64,000 nucleotides of DNA from an uncultured Rhodobacter sp. (GTDB lineage Bacteria; Pseudomonadota; Alphaproteobacteria; Rhodobacterales; Rhodobacteraceae), in NCBI GenBank assembly GCA_937901435.1, contig CALGTJ010000714.1, forward strand, positions 1 to 64,000. The letters are read 5' to 3'. The position numbers and the translations under genes were made by a program. The notes beneath the pieces are model-generated. The model was not told where the DNA came from and did not search any database. It worked only from the letters and a program-made list of their open reading frames with translations. Of the stretch, positions 26,203 through 34,974 are shown piece by piece (the stretch's first letter is position 1; each line of letters starts with the position of its first letter).

Positions 26203-27246
26203 ATGACCCAACGCAGAACACTACTGGGATTTCTGGGGGGCGCCGCATTGGTGGCCATGTCCGCCACAGGTGCGATGGCGCAAGAGGTGACGCTAAAGCT
26301 GGAACACTTCTTGCCTGCGCAGGCCAATGTGCCGCGTCTGGTGTTGGATGTCTGGGCCGATAAGGTCGAGGCAGAGTCCAACAACCGCATCAAGGTGGAC
26401 CGCTACGCGACCATGTCGCTGGGCGGCAAGCCACCAGAGCTTTATGATCACATCTCAGAGGGCATTATCGACGTGGGCTGGACCGTGGTCGGGTACACTC
26501 CGGGCCGTTTCCCAAGCACCGAGGTGTTCGAGCTGCCCTTCATGGTCTCTGATGCCCGCGCCGCGTCTTATGCCTATTGGAAGCTGTATGAAAAATACAT
26601 GGCCGATGGCGAGTTCAAAGACGTCAAGATGATCGGCACATGGGTCCATGGCCCCGGCATGTTCCACACATCTGATCCGGTCGAAGTGCCTGCCGACCTT
26701 GAGGGGATGAAGATCCGTGGCGGCTCGCGTCTGGTGAACCAGTTGCTAGAGGCCGTGGGCGCAACCCCTGTCGGGATGCCTGTTCCGGCGGTGTCAGAGG
26801 CGCTGTCCAAAGGCGTGATCGACGGCACAACGATCCCGTGGGAGGTAACCCCGGCGCTGAAAGTGTCGGAACTGGTCGAGAACCATACCGAATTCGAAGG
26901 TCCGGCGCTTTATACGCTGACGTTCATCATGGCGATGAATCAGGCGAAATATGACAGCCTGCCAGATGATCTCAAGGCGGTGATTGATGCCAATTCCGGT
27001 CTGGAAATGTCTGTCTTTGGTGGCGGTACTCAGGCAGATGCCGATATCCCGGCCCGTCAGATTGCTGTCGACAATGGCAACAACATCATCACCATCAGCG
27101 AAGAGCAGGCCGCCGCCGATTGGGGTCCAATCGTGCAGCCGATCTATGCGACATGGATTGCGGATATGCAGACCAAAGGCATTGACGGTCAGGCGCTGAT
27201 CGACGAGGCCCGCGCCCTGATGGCCGAATACACCGCCGCCAACTAA
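26203..27246 (+). CDS. TRAP transporter substrate-binding protein (DctP family), probable benzoate uptake
   Basis: This 347-residue periplasmic binding protein has a signal peptide (TLLGFLGGAALVAMSATGAM, cut after MAQ). Family features include LKLEHFLPAQ at the mature start, GIIDVGWTVVGYTPGRFP and KIRGGSRLVNQLLEAVGA, which carries the carboxylate-binding arginine. ATG 26203 follows GGAGG; the extra upstream frame covers the operator. It heads an operon with dctQ, dctM, an SDR and benzoate-CoA ligase and is preceded by BoxR-like dyads, so benzoate or a related aromatic acid is the likely ligand. Nearby gluconate genes make a sugar acid the alternative. Confidence 0.92.
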   Translation: MTQRRTLLGFLGGAALVAMSATGAMAQEVTLKLEHFLPAQANVPRLVLDVWADKVEAESNNRIKVDRYATMSLGGKPPELYDHISEGIIDVGWTVVGYTPGRFPSTEVFELPFMVSDARAASYAYWKLYEKYMADGEFKDVKMIGTWVHGPGMFHTSDPVEVPADLEGMKIRGGSRLVNQLLEAVGATPVGMPVPAVSEALSKGVIDGTTIPWEVTPALKVSELVENHTEFEGPALYTLTFIMAMNQAKYDSLPDDLKAVIDANSGLEMSVFGGGTQADADIPARQIAVDNGNNIITISEEQAAADWGPIVQPIYATWIADMQTKGIDGQALIDEARALMAEYTAAN

Positions 27247-27261
27247 GCGGTGCAGAACGGC

Positions 27262-27295
27262 GGGCCGCGGCGAGACACCTCGCCGCGGCCCTTTT
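27262..27295 (+). terminator. Strong stem-loop between dctP and dctQ (attenuator or mRNA stabiliser)
   Basis: This is a perfect 13-bp GC-rich stem (GGGCCGCGGCGAG with CTCGCCGCGGCCC), loop ACAC, followed by TTTT. It looks like a leaky intrinsic terminator that would leave more dctP than dctQM message, matching the need for excess binding protein. Confidence 0.7.
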
Positions 27296-27324
27296 CGACC
27301 GCATGAATTTCGGGGAGGGGCCTC

Positions 27325-27909
27325 ATGCACGCGCGCTTTCTAACTCTGTCACGCATCATGGCCTATCTGGGGGGGATCATGCTGACGGTGCTGATCCTTC
27401 TGACCTGTCTGTCGATCTTGGGGCGTCAGTTGAATGGTCTGTTTCATGCGATGACGTCGGGTGCGTTTCTGCCCGGTGTCGGCCAATTTTTTCTCGACCT
27501 CGGCGTGGGGCCGGTAAATGGTGATTTCGAACTGATCGAGGCGGGCGTCGCCTTTTCCATCTTTGCCTTTCTGCCGCTTTGCCAGATCACGGGCGGGCAT
27601 GCCTCTGTCGATGTCTTCACCGCGCATCTGTCGCGCCGTGCGAACCGCGTTTTGCGGATGCTCGCCGAGGTGGCCTTTGCCTTTGTGCTGGTGATGATCG
27701 CGGTGCAGCTTTACCACGGAATGCAAAGCAAGATCAGCTCTGGTCAGACCACCTTTCTGATCGAGTTTCCGGTCTGGTGGGCCTATGCGCTTAGCCTTGT
27801 GGGCGCGGCCGTTGCGGCGATTGTCGGGGTCTACGTGGCCCTTGCGCGGGTTGGTGAGGCCCTGACTGACACGGATATCATTCCCGAAGAGATGGGTGCA
27901 GAGCATTGA
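27325..27909 (+). CDS. TRAP transporter small permease (DctQ family)
   Basis: This 194-residue inner-membrane protein has four hydrophobic segments (MAYLGGIMLTVLILLTCLSI, AFSIFAFLPLCQITGG, VAFAFVLVMIAVQLY and WWAYALSLVGAAVAAIVG). HASVDVFTAHLSRRANRVL between them is typical of DctQ. The ATG follows GGGGAGGGG. It ends inside the TTG start of the large permease. It belongs to the candidate aromatic-acid TRAP system with the genes on either side. Confidence 0.9.
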   Translation: MHARFLTLSRIMAYLGGIMLTVLILLTCLSILGRQLNGLFHAMTSGAFLPGVGQFFLDLGVGPVNGDFELIEAGVAFSIFAFLPLCQITGGHASVDVFTAHLSRRANRVLRMLAEVAFAFVLVMIAVQLYHGMQSKISSGQTTFLIEFPVWWAYALSLVGAAVAAIVGVYVALARVGEALTDTDIIPEEMGAEH

Positions 27910-29402
27910 GTGACATTGCAATTGGCATCTGGTCCTTTCCGGCGCTGCTGTTCCTGATTTTTCTGCGGGTGCCGATTGGCCTTGCGATGTTTCTGGCGGG
28001 GTTTGTCGGCCTGATCCTTGTGACGGGGGACGCAAATATCCCATTCGCGCGGATGAAATCCGAGACCTTTGGCACCTTTTCCAGCTACTCGCTGACGATC
28101 ATTCCGATGTTCCTGCTGATGGGCCATTTCGCAACGTTGGGCGGCATGTCTCAGGCGTTGTTCAAGGCTGCCGAAGGCTGGCTGGGACACCGCAGGGGCG
28201 GTGTCGCCATGGCTGCTATCGGGGCCTGTGCCGGATTTGGTGCAATCTGCGGCTCGTCACTGGCGACCGCTGCCACGATGAGCCGCGTTGCCCTGCCAGA
28301 AATGCGCAAATATGGTTATGCGGGCGGGTTTTCGACGGCGACCCTTGCGGCGGGGGGCACGCTGGGCATTCTGATCCCGCCCTCTGTGGTACTTGTGATC
28401 TATGCCATCCTGACGGAACAGAACATTGCCAAGCTGTTTCTCGCGGCTTTCATTCCGGGGATCATCGCGGCCCTTGGCTATGTGGCGGCGATCTCGATCT
28501 ATGTGCGGATCTATCCGGCCTCGGCCGGTGTGCGCCCGCGGGTGCCCTATTCCGAGCGTCTGGTCGCGCTGATTGCGGTCTGGCCCGTCTTGTTGGTCTT
28601 TGCGCTTGTGGTTGGTGGGATCTATGGCGGGCTTTTCACCCCGACCGAGGGCGCGGCGGTCGGCGCGCTGGGCACCGGGGTTATCGCATGGGCCAACAAG
28701 GGGCTGAATTGGCAGACCTTGGGGGAAAGCTTTTACGTGACTGCCCGTTCGACCGCGATGATCTTTTTCATCGTGCTGGGCGCGGGGTTCTACAACGGCT
28801 TTCTGGCGCTGACCCAAGTGCCGCAAGAGATTGCGGCCTATGTGGTGGAACAGGGGTTCAGCCCCTATATGGTGCTGATTTTTATCCTGATATTCTACCT
28901 GATCCTTGGCTGCCTGATGGACAGCCTGTCGATGATCCTGCTGACCATCCCGATCTTTTGGCCAGTGATGCTGGAACTTGATTTCGGCATGATCACCTTG
29001 GCCGAACTGCACGCCGAAAAGGCGGCAGAGGCCATTCGAAACGGGATCGAAGTCGCGCCCGAAATGCTGCGAAGTATTCAGGATTCGCTGGCCGCGGGGA
29101 TCGAGTTGACACGCGACCAGACCAAGGCGCTGGAGTTGCGCGGTGTGACCAAGGGTGCGCTGAACCGGCTGAACACCGAACAAGTGGCGATCTGGTTTGG
29201 CATCCTTGTGCTGATCGTGGTCGAGGTCGGCCTGATCACGCCCCCTGTGGGGATGAACCTGTTCATTATCAACGCAATGGATCGCAAAACCCCGATGAGC
29301 GAGACCTACAAGGCGGTGCTGTTCTTTGTGGCCTCGGATCTGGTGCGCGTTGTGCTGTTGCTGCTCTTTCCGGCGATCACGCTGTTCCTGATTCCTTGGT
29401 GA
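27906..29402 (+). CDS. TRAP transporter large permease (DctM family) with a soluble insertion
   Basis: This 498-residue large permease is about 60 residues longer than most DctM proteins. The membrane parts look normal (GTLGILIPPSVVLVIYAILTE, LGCLMDSLSMILLTIPIFWP, EVGLITPPVGMNLFIINAMD). The excess lies between two membrane segments at about residues 360-425: a charged, helical loop running from FGMITLAELHAEKAAEAI through GIELTRDQTKALELRG. The TTG start overlaps the dctQ stop and is the only start available. It is probably the carrier for benzoate-type acids under BoxR control. Confidence 0.92.
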   Translation: MSDIAIGIWSFPALLFLIFLRVPIGLAMFLAGFVGLILVTGDANIPFARMKSETFGTFSSYSLTIIPMFLLMGHFATLGGMSQALFKAAEGWLGHRRGGVAMAAIGACAGFGAICGSSLATAATMSRVALPEMRKYGYAGGFSTATLAAGGTLGILIPPSVVLVIYAILTEQNIAKLFLAAFIPGIIAALGYVAAISIYVRIYPASAGVRPRVPYSERLVALIAVWPVLLVFALVVGGIYGGLFTPTEGAAVGALGTGVIAWANKGLNWQTLGESFYVTARSTAMIFFIVLGAGFYNGFLALTQVPQEIAAYVVEQGFSPYMVLIFILIFYLILGCLMDSLSMILLTIPIFWPVMLELDFGMITLAELHAEKAAEAIRNGIEVAPEMLRSIQDSLAAGIELTRDQTKALELRGVTKGALNRLNTEQVAIWFGILVLIVVEVGLITPPVGMNLFIINAMDRKTPMSETYKAVLFFVASDLVRVVLLLLFPAITLFLIPW

Positions 29403-29457
29403 AACCTGTCGGTGTGTCGGATGGATGCACCAGCCCTTTGACGTGGAGTAAAGGCTT

Positions 29458-30222
29458 ATGAATATTGATGGACAAGTGGCGCTGGTGACAGGTGGCGGTA
29501 GCGGTCTGGGGGCGGCCACGGCGCGGCATCTGGCCGAAAAAGGCGCGCAGGTCGCGGTTCTGGATTACGACGGGGACCGGGCCAATACGGTGGCCCAAGA
29601 GATCGGTGGATATTCGATTCAGGCCGATGTGACAGAGAGCGAGCAGGTCGCCGCCGGGGTGACCTCTGCCATGGCGCGCTTTGGCGAGGCGCCGCGGATC
29701 GTGGTCAATTGCGCGGGTGTCGGCATGGCAGCGCGGATCGTTGGGCGCGAAGGCAAGCTGTCCTTGCATGTGTTTGAACGGGTGATGAAAGTGAACCTGT
29801 TCGGGACATATTACGTCATGTCCTATGCCGCGCAGGCGATGATGGATTTGCCACCTTTGGAAACCACAGAGCGGGGTGTGATCATCAACACGGCCTCGGC
29901 GGCCTATGAGGACGGGCAGTTGGGGCAGGCGGCCTATTCGGCGTCCAAGGGCGCCATCGCGTCGATGTGTCTGCCCGCGGCGCGGGAGTTTGCCAAGCCC
30001 GGTATCCGCGTCATGGCGATTGCGCCGGGGCTGTTTTACACGCCGATGATGGAAGGATTGCCCGCCGAAACCACCGAAGCGATCACCGCGAATATACCCT
30101 TTCCGGCAAGGTTGGGGGATCCCGCCGAGTTTGGACAATTGGTGGGGCAGATCGTTGAGAATGCGTATTTGAACGGGACGGTAATCCGGCTGGATGGGGC
30201 CGTGCGGTTGCCGCCTCGGTGA
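29458..30222 (+). CDS. SDR-family 3-hydroxyacyl-CoA dehydrogenase type 2-like
   Basis: This 254-residue short-chain dehydrogenase has TGGGSGLG for NAD binding, DYDGDRA for cofactor choice (favouring NAD), NCAGVG, and catalytic YSASKGA. The insert MMDLPPLETTERGVIINTASAAYEDGQLGQ is characteristic of type 2 3-hydroxyacyl-CoA dehydrogenases (HSD17B10-like). Between the TRAP genes and benzoate-CoA ligase it may oxidise 3-hydroxyadipyl-CoA, a late intermediate of the box pathway. It follows dctM by 55 bases on the same strand. The substrate is inferred, not shown. Confidence 0.85.
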   Translation: MNIDGQVALVTGGGSGLGAATARHLAEKGAQVAVLDYDGDRANTVAQEIGGYSIQADVTESEQVAAGVTSAMARFGEAPRIVVNCAGVGMAARIVGREGKLSLHVFERVMKVNLFGTYYVMSYAAQAMMDLPPLETTERGVIINTASAAYEDGQLGQAAYSASKGAIASMCLPAAREFAKPGIRVMAIAPGLFYTPMMEGLPAETTEAITANIPFPARLGDPAEFGQLVGQIVENAYLNGTVIRLDGAVRLPPR

Positions 30223-30328
30223 GGGTGGCCCGTTAAGCTGGCCAGCTAATTAGGGAGGACCCCCTTCTTCGCCCTTGCGGGCGGCGGCGGGGTGGGAGGA
30301 CACGACACGGCAGGGGAGGGCCACGTCG

Positions 30329-31861
30329 ATGAACATGAACGCAGCAAGCTGGTTTGTAGATCGGCAGTTGGACGAGGGACGCGGCGCAAAGGTTGCGTTT
30401 CGTGAGGCAGCAGGATCGAAGCGCAGCCTGACCTACGGCGAGCTTGCCAGCACGTCGGGGCAGGTGGCCGGTGCCTTGCTGCGCGCAGGTGTGCGGCGCG
30501 AGGACCGCGCGGCGATGTTCGTGCTGGATCAGATCGAATTTCCCCAGATCTTTTGGGGGGCGCTCAAGGCAGGTGTTGTTCCGGTTCCGCTGAACACTTT
30601 ACTGGCGACCTCTGTCTATCAAGTGATCCTGCAAGACAGCCGTGCCAGTGTCGCCTTTGTGTCCGAAGAGCTGTTGCCTGTGGTTCTGCCTGCCACGCGG
30701 GATTGCCCGGATCTGCGGCAGATCATTGTCATTGGCGGGGCTGTCGAGGGCACCACGGGGTTCACAGATTTCCTGCACGGCGCGCAAGAGCGGCCTGCGG
30801 TTGAATGCTGCGCGGATGAGGTGGCGTTTTGGCTTTATTCATCTGGATCGACGGGTCAGCCCAAGGGGGTGCGACACGTCCATAGTGCGATGCGGGCCAC
30901 CTGCGAGACCTATGGCGCGAAGGTGTTGCAGATCCGAGAGAGCGACAGTGTGTTCTCTGCGGCCAAGCTGTTCTTTGCCTATGGTCTTGGCAATGGCATG
31001 ACCTTTCCCATGTCGGTTGGTGCCACGGCGATCCTCTACAATGCGCGTCCGACGCCCGATACGATGTCTGCCGTGCTGGAGGCTGAAAAGCCGACGATTT
31101 TCTGCGGGGTTCCGACGCTTTATGGGGCGATGATCAATATGTGGGAAACACAGGGTCGTCATCCGGACGCACCGTTGCGCATCTGTATCTCGGCCGGAGA
31201 GGCCCTGCCCGCAGAGATCGGGCGCAAGTGGCAGGGTCTTTGGGGTGTCGATATTCTGGACGGAGTCGGGTCGACCGAGATGTTGCACATCTTTTTATCC
31301 AATGCGCCGGGTGATGTGGAATACGGCACCTCTGGCACCGCTGTGCCGGGCTATGAGATTCGGCTGGTGGACGAGACAGGGGCCGAGGTTGCACCTGGTG
31401 AGGTGGGCGAGTTGCTGGTGCGGGGGGCGTCCTCTGCGGCCGACTACTGGAACCAGCGCGGCAAGTCGCGCGGCACGTTCGAGGGCGAATGGACCCGCAC
31501 GGGTGACAAATACGAACGCGCCGCGAATGGCCGGATGATCTACTGCGGGCGCACCGATGATATGTTCAAGGTCTCTGGCATCTGGGTCAGCCCGTTCGAG
31601 GTGGAACAGGCGCTGATCAGCCATGCCGCCGTGCTGGAGGCTGCGGTCGTTGCCAAGCGCGACGAAGAGGGTCTGGAAAAACCCAAGGCTTTTGTGGTGC
31701 TTAAACCCGGTCAAGAGGCCAGTGCGGTGGATGGGCTGAAAGAACATGTGCAGAACAAGATTGGCAAATGGAAATACCCGCGTTGGATCGAGGTGGTCGA
31801 AGATCTGCCAAAGACGGCCACAGGCAAAATCCAACGTTTCAAACTGAGAGAGGGGGCGTGA
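30329..31861 (+). CDS. bclA: Benzoate-CoA ligase
   Basis: This 510-residue ANL-superfamily adenylate-forming enzyme activates benzoate to benzoyl-CoA. The phosphate-binding loop YSSGSTGQPKGV starts at Tyr170. A GSTEMLH-type A5 motif, the TGDKYE hinge region, GRTDDMFKVSGIWVSPFEVE and the C-terminal catalytic Lys500 in KTATGKIQRF are all present. Residues around AKLFFAYGLGNGMTFPMSVG match benzoate-CoA ligases. Start 30329 has GGAGG 10 bases upstream. The stop overlaps the next ATG by one base. It provides the substrate of BoxAB. Confidence 0.92.
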   Translation: MNMNAASWFVDRQLDEGRGAKVAFREAAGSKRSLTYGELASTSGQVAGALLRAGVRREDRAAMFVLDQIEFPQIFWGALKAGVVPVPLNTLLATSVYQVILQDSRASVAFVSEELLPVVLPATRDCPDLRQIIVIGGAVEGTTGFTDFLHGAQERPAVECCADEVAFWLYSSGSTGQPKGVRHVHSAMRATCETYGAKVLQIRESDSVFSAAKLFFAYGLGNGMTFPMSVGATAILYNARPTPDTMSAVLEAEKPTIFCGVPTLYGAMINMWETQGRHPDAPLRICISAGEALPAEIGRKWQGLWGVDILDGVGSTEMLHIFLSNAPGDVEYGTSGTAVPGYEIRLVDETGAEVAPGEVGELLVRGASSAADYWNQRGKSRGTFEGEWTRTGDKYERAANGRMIYCGRTDDMFKVSGIWVSPFEVEQALISHAAVLEAAVVAKRDEEGLEKPKAFVVLKPGQEASAVDGLKEHVQNKIGKWKYPRWIEVVEDLPKTATGKIQRFKLREGA

Positions 31862-32667
31862 TGGCCAAGTGGAGTGCAGAGGGTACGCTAAAGGCCGGGG
31901 GCAAAAACCTTGAATACCGCTGCTCTGGGCCGGCTCCGGATCAGGCGATGACCATTGTGCTGCTGCACGAGGGTCTTGGCTGCGCTGCGCTTTGGCGGGA
32001 CTTTACCGAAAAGCTGGCGCAGGCGACCGGCATGGGTGTCGTGACCTATTCGCGCGCGGGGTATGGCGGGTCCGACCCTGCCGATCTGCCCCGTCCGCTG
32101 ACCTATATGACCCACGAGGCGATGGATGTGCTGCCGCAGGTGCTGGATGCTGTGGGCGTTGACCGCTGTATCTTGATTGGACACAGCGACGGGGCGACCA
32201 TTGCCGCGATCTATGCGGGCAGTATCGAAGATTTCCGGGTGCGGGGCCTTGCCCTGATGGCGCCGCATTTCTTTACCGAAGAGATGGGGCTGGCTGAGAT
32301 TGCCAAGGCACGCGACGCCTTTGCCACTGGGGATCTGGCCGAACGCATGGGCAAATATCACTGCGATCCAGAGGCGACGTTTCGCGGCTGGAATGATGTC
32401 TGGCTTGATCCCGGTTTCAAGGATTGGAATGTGGCTGAGGTCATCGACTATCTGCGCATCCCGACGCTGGCTATTCAGGGGCGCGAGGATCAATACGGCA
32501 CGCTGGCGCAGATTGCCGAAATAGAGGACAGGTCTTACGCGCCCGTTGAGACGCTGGTCCTTGATGACTGCCGTCACGCCCCGCATGTGGATCAGCCGCA
32601 GGCCGTGTTGGACGCTGTCGCCGAATTCGCCGCACGTCTGGAACGGATCGAAGCGGCGGTTGTCTAG
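31861..32667 (+). CDS. Alpha/beta hydrolase of the benzoate cluster
   Basis: This 268-residue alpha/beta hydrolase has nucleophile Ser109 in GHSDGATIAA, an acid in GREDQYGT and the His in DCRHAPHVDQP. The oxyanion hole region is LLHEGLGCAALW. It starts within the stop codon of benzoate-CoA ligase (TGATG), so it is translationally coupled. A housekeeping thioesterase or lactonase role, such as rescuing trapped CoA or clearing a spontaneous lactone from the epoxide route, is plausible. No established box enzyme has this role with certainty. Confidence 0.85.
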   Translation: MAKWSAEGTLKAGGKNLEYRCSGPAPDQAMTIVLLHEGLGCAALWRDFTEKLAQATGMGVVTYSRAGYGGSDPADLPRPLTYMTHEAMDVLPQVLDAVGVDRCILIGHSDGATIAAIYAGSIEDFRVRGLALMAPHFFTEEMGLAEIAKARDAFATGDLAERMGKYHCDPEATFRGWNDVWLDPGFKDWNVAEVIDYLRIPTLAIQGREDQYGTLAQIAEIEDRSYAPVETLVLDDCRHAPHVDQPQAVLDAVAEFAARLERIEAAVV

Positions 32668-32672
32668 ACGGC

Positions 32673-33161
32673 ATGACAGATGCGTCTATACCTCTGCCGC
32701 TGCACGCCTATGTGCCCGGGGTGAACGCGCGTCCCGCCGAGGGGGCATTTGACGCGATCCGCGAAACCGTGGCTGCGGGTATGACAGAGGCAGAGTTGGC
32801 CGCGACGCAGGCATTTCGCACTGGATTGATTTATCTGGACTCAGGGTATTTCTGGGAAGCCCACGAGGTGTTGGAGCCGGTCTGGATGGTATGCCCTGAA
32901 CAGAGTGCGGCGCGACAAGTGGTGCAGGGCCTGATCCAACTTGCCAACGCCAATTTGAAAGTGCTGATGCGCCGTCCCCGTGCGGTGTTGCGGCTATGCG
33001 ATATTGCACGGGGACATTTTGAGAGAGCCATGGATTTGGGCGGCGAGCATGTGATGCATATTGGGATCGCAGAGAGACTCGCGCAGGTTGAGGCTCTGAA
33101 ACTGGAACAAAATGTGCATTATAGTGCAATAAATATGCCAATAATAGAGGCTGATGTATGA
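32673..33161 (+). CDS. DUF309 domain protein in the benzoate cluster
   Basis: This 162-residue helical protein has the DUF309 signature YFWEAHEVLEPVWM (HxxxE type) followed by QVVQGLIQLANANLKVLM. It starts six bases after the hydrolase stop and shares its operon. A BoxR-like dyad (33115-33128) lies inside its last codons. The biochemical function of DUF309 is unknown; the conserved His and Glu resemble a metal site or a small helical-bundle hydrolase. Its place here suggests an accessory function in benzoyl-CoA metabolism. Confidence 0.85.
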   Translation: MTDASIPLPLHAYVPGVNARPAEGAFDAIRETVAAGMTEAELAATQAFRTGLIYLDSGYFWEAHEVLEPVWMVCPEQSAARQVVQGLIQLANANLKVLMRRPRAVLRLCDIARGHFERAMDLGGEHVMHIGIAERLAQVEALKLEQNVHYSAINMPIIEADV

Positions 33162-33189
33162 ATTTGCCAAAATATAGCATTATTATGCA
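33115..33189. promoter_or_regulatory. Candidate BoxR operators upstream of boxC
   Basis: TGCATTATAGTGCA (33115-33128) is a perfect TGCA-N6-TGCA dyad. AGCATTATTATGCA (33176-33189) is a one-mismatch copy just upstream of the -35. A weaker AGCA-N6-TGCT copy (33217-33230) covers the -10. The first copy shares 13 of 14 bases with the boxR promoter copy. Confidence 0.65.
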
Positions 33190-33197
33190 TGAAATGA

Positions 33198-33226
33198 TTG
33201 ACGCAACTGGAAAGATAGCATATACG
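33198..33226 (+). promoter_or_regulatory. Sigma-70-type promoter of boxC
   Basis: TTGACG (33198-33203), a 17-base spacer, then TATACG (33221-33226), about 30 bases before the boxC start. It is flanked and overlapped by BoxR-like dyads. Confidence 0.6.
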
Positions 33227-33257
33227 TGCTGTCATCAAGAGACCGAAGGAACACCCC

Positions 33258-34916
33258 ATGAGCAAGGTCATCGAGTTTCAGACCGACCCCGGTGCCTACC
33301 GCCACTGGCGTGTGGACTATGAGGGCGCGGTTGCGAATCTCTATATGGATGTGGACGAGGATGGCGGCTTGTTCGAGGGCTATCAGCTAAAGCTGAACTC
33401 GTATGATCTGGGCGTGGATATCGAGCTTGCCGATATCGTGCAGCGGATGCGATTTGAACATCCCGAGGTCAAAGTGGTGGTCATGCAGTCGGGCAAGGAC
33501 CGCGTCTTTTGTGCGGGCGCGAATATCCGGATGCTGGGCGGTGCGGCGCACAGCCATAAGGTGAATTTCTGCAAATTCACCAACGAGACCCGCAATACAT
33601 TCGAGGCGGCCGAGGCCGACAGCGGTCAGAAATACATCGTCGCTGTAAAAGGTGCCTGTGCGGGCGGCGGGTATGAACTGGCGCTGGCCTGCAACTACAT
33701 CATGCTGACGGACGACAGCACGTCCTCGGTGGCGTTGCCAGAGGTGCCCCTGCTGGCGGTTTTGCCCGGCACCGGTGGTCTGACCCGGATCACCGACAAA
33801 CGCAAGTTGCGCCGGGATCGCGCGGATATCTTTTGCTCGACTGAAGAGGGCATCAAGGGCAAGAAGGCGAAGGACTGGAACCTTGTGGACGAGGTTGTCG
33901 CCAACTCTAAATTCGACGCCACGGTGCAAGAGCGGGCGCGTGACTTTGCTCGGGCGTCGAATAAACCGGATGTGACCGAGGGCATCAAACTATCCCCGCT
34001 CAAGAAGACCGTGACCGACGACGCGATCATTTATTCGCTGGTCGAGGTCGTGCTGGACCGTGCGGCGCGACGCGCGACGATCACTTTGCATGGCCCGGAC
34101 GAACCTGTGCCCGCTGACATGGATGCCTTTACCGCGCAGGGCGATCAGGCCTATATGCTGCGCCTCGCCCGAGAGTTGGACGACGCGATCCTGCATTTGC
34201 GCCTTAACGAGATGGAGGCCGGTCTGCTGGTGTTCCGCGCTCAGGGCGACGCCGATCTGTTCGCGGCGCACGAGGCGCTGCTGGCCGAAAACGCCGATCA
34301 TTGGTTGGCCAATGAAGTACGCCACTATTGGAAGCGGATCCTGAAACGCATCGACGTCACGTCCCGTTCCATGATTGCCTTGGTCGAACATGGCAGTTGC
34401 TTTGTCGGTGTGCTGGCAGAGGTCCTGTTTTCAGTGGATCGCAGCTACATGATGGTAGACGAGTTCGACGGCGACAACCGCCCCATGGCCGTGATCACGC
34501 TGACAGAGGCGAATTTTGGCCCCTATCCCATGGGCAACGGGTTGACCCGGCTTCAAACCCGCTTTCTTGGTGATCCCGATCATCCCGCCGCGCTTGAGGC
34601 GCACAAAGGCGAGGCGATCGAGGCTGAAGACGCCGACGCGCTGGGCCTTGTGACGATGATCCTCGACGACATCGATTGGGACGACGAGATTCGCATTTTT
34701 ATGGAAGAGCGCGCCTCGTTCAGCCCCGACGCGATGACGGGGATGGAGGCGAATTTGCGGTTTGCTGGCCCCGAGACGATGGAAACCCGGATATTTGGCC
34801 GCCTGACCGCATGGCAGAACTGGATTTTCAACCGACCCAATGCGGTGGGTGAAGAAGGCGCGCTGCAACGCTACGGCACGGGTCAACGCGGTAATTATGA
34901 TATGGAACGGGTGTGA
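33258..34916 (+). CDS. boxC: 2,3-epoxybenzoyl-CoA dihydrolase (benzoyl-CoA-dihydrodiol lyase)
   Basis: This 552-residue crotonase-superfamily enzyme opens and cleaves 2,3-epoxybenzoyl-CoA with two waters, giving 3,4-dehydroadipyl-CoA semialdehyde and formate. The N-terminal crotonase domain has VFCAGANIRMLGG and the oxyanion strand VKGACAGGGYELALACNY, then SVALPEVPLLAVLPGTGGL. A second crotonase-like half follows (IALVEHGSCFVGVLAEVLFS). The length matches BoxC and is about twice a simple hydratase. It is the first gene of the boxC-boxB-orf61-boxA-thioesterase run, behind a sigma-70 promoter with BoxR-like dyads. Confidence 0.95.
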   Translation: MSKVIEFQTDPGAYRHWRVDYEGAVANLYMDVDEDGGLFEGYQLKLNSYDLGVDIELADIVQRMRFEHPEVKVVVMQSGKDRVFCAGANIRMLGGAAHSHKVNFCKFTNETRNTFEAAEADSGQKYIVAVKGACAGGGYELALACNYIMLTDDSTSSVALPEVPLLAVLPGTGGLTRITDKRKLRRDRADIFCSTEEGIKGKKAKDWNLVDEVVANSKFDATVQERARDFARASNKPDVTEGIKLSPLKKTVTDDAIIYSLVEVVLDRAARRATITLHGPDEPVPADMDAFTAQGDQAYMLRLARELDDAILHLRLNEMEAGLLVFRAQGDADLFAAHEALLAENADHWLANEVRHYWKRILKRIDVTSRSMIALVEHGSCFVGVLAEVLFSVDRSYMMVDEFDGDNRPMAVITLTEANFGPYPMGNGLTRLQTRFLGDPDHPAALEAHKGEAIEAEDADALGLVTMILDDIDWDDEIRIFMEERASFSPDAMTGMEANLRFAGPETMETRIFGRLTAWQNWIFNRPNAVGEEGALQRYGTGQRGNYDMERV

Positions 34917-34974
34917 TCCGACCGAATTTTCGTCAAAAATTCATGCCCCGCACACTCCGAGAGGGAAACCCAAG

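Noticed and set aside
28257..29519. 420-codon open frame antisense to the TRAP large permease
   Set aside because: It is rich in His, Gln, Asp and Arg as a mirror of membrane codons, with no ribosome site or family signal.
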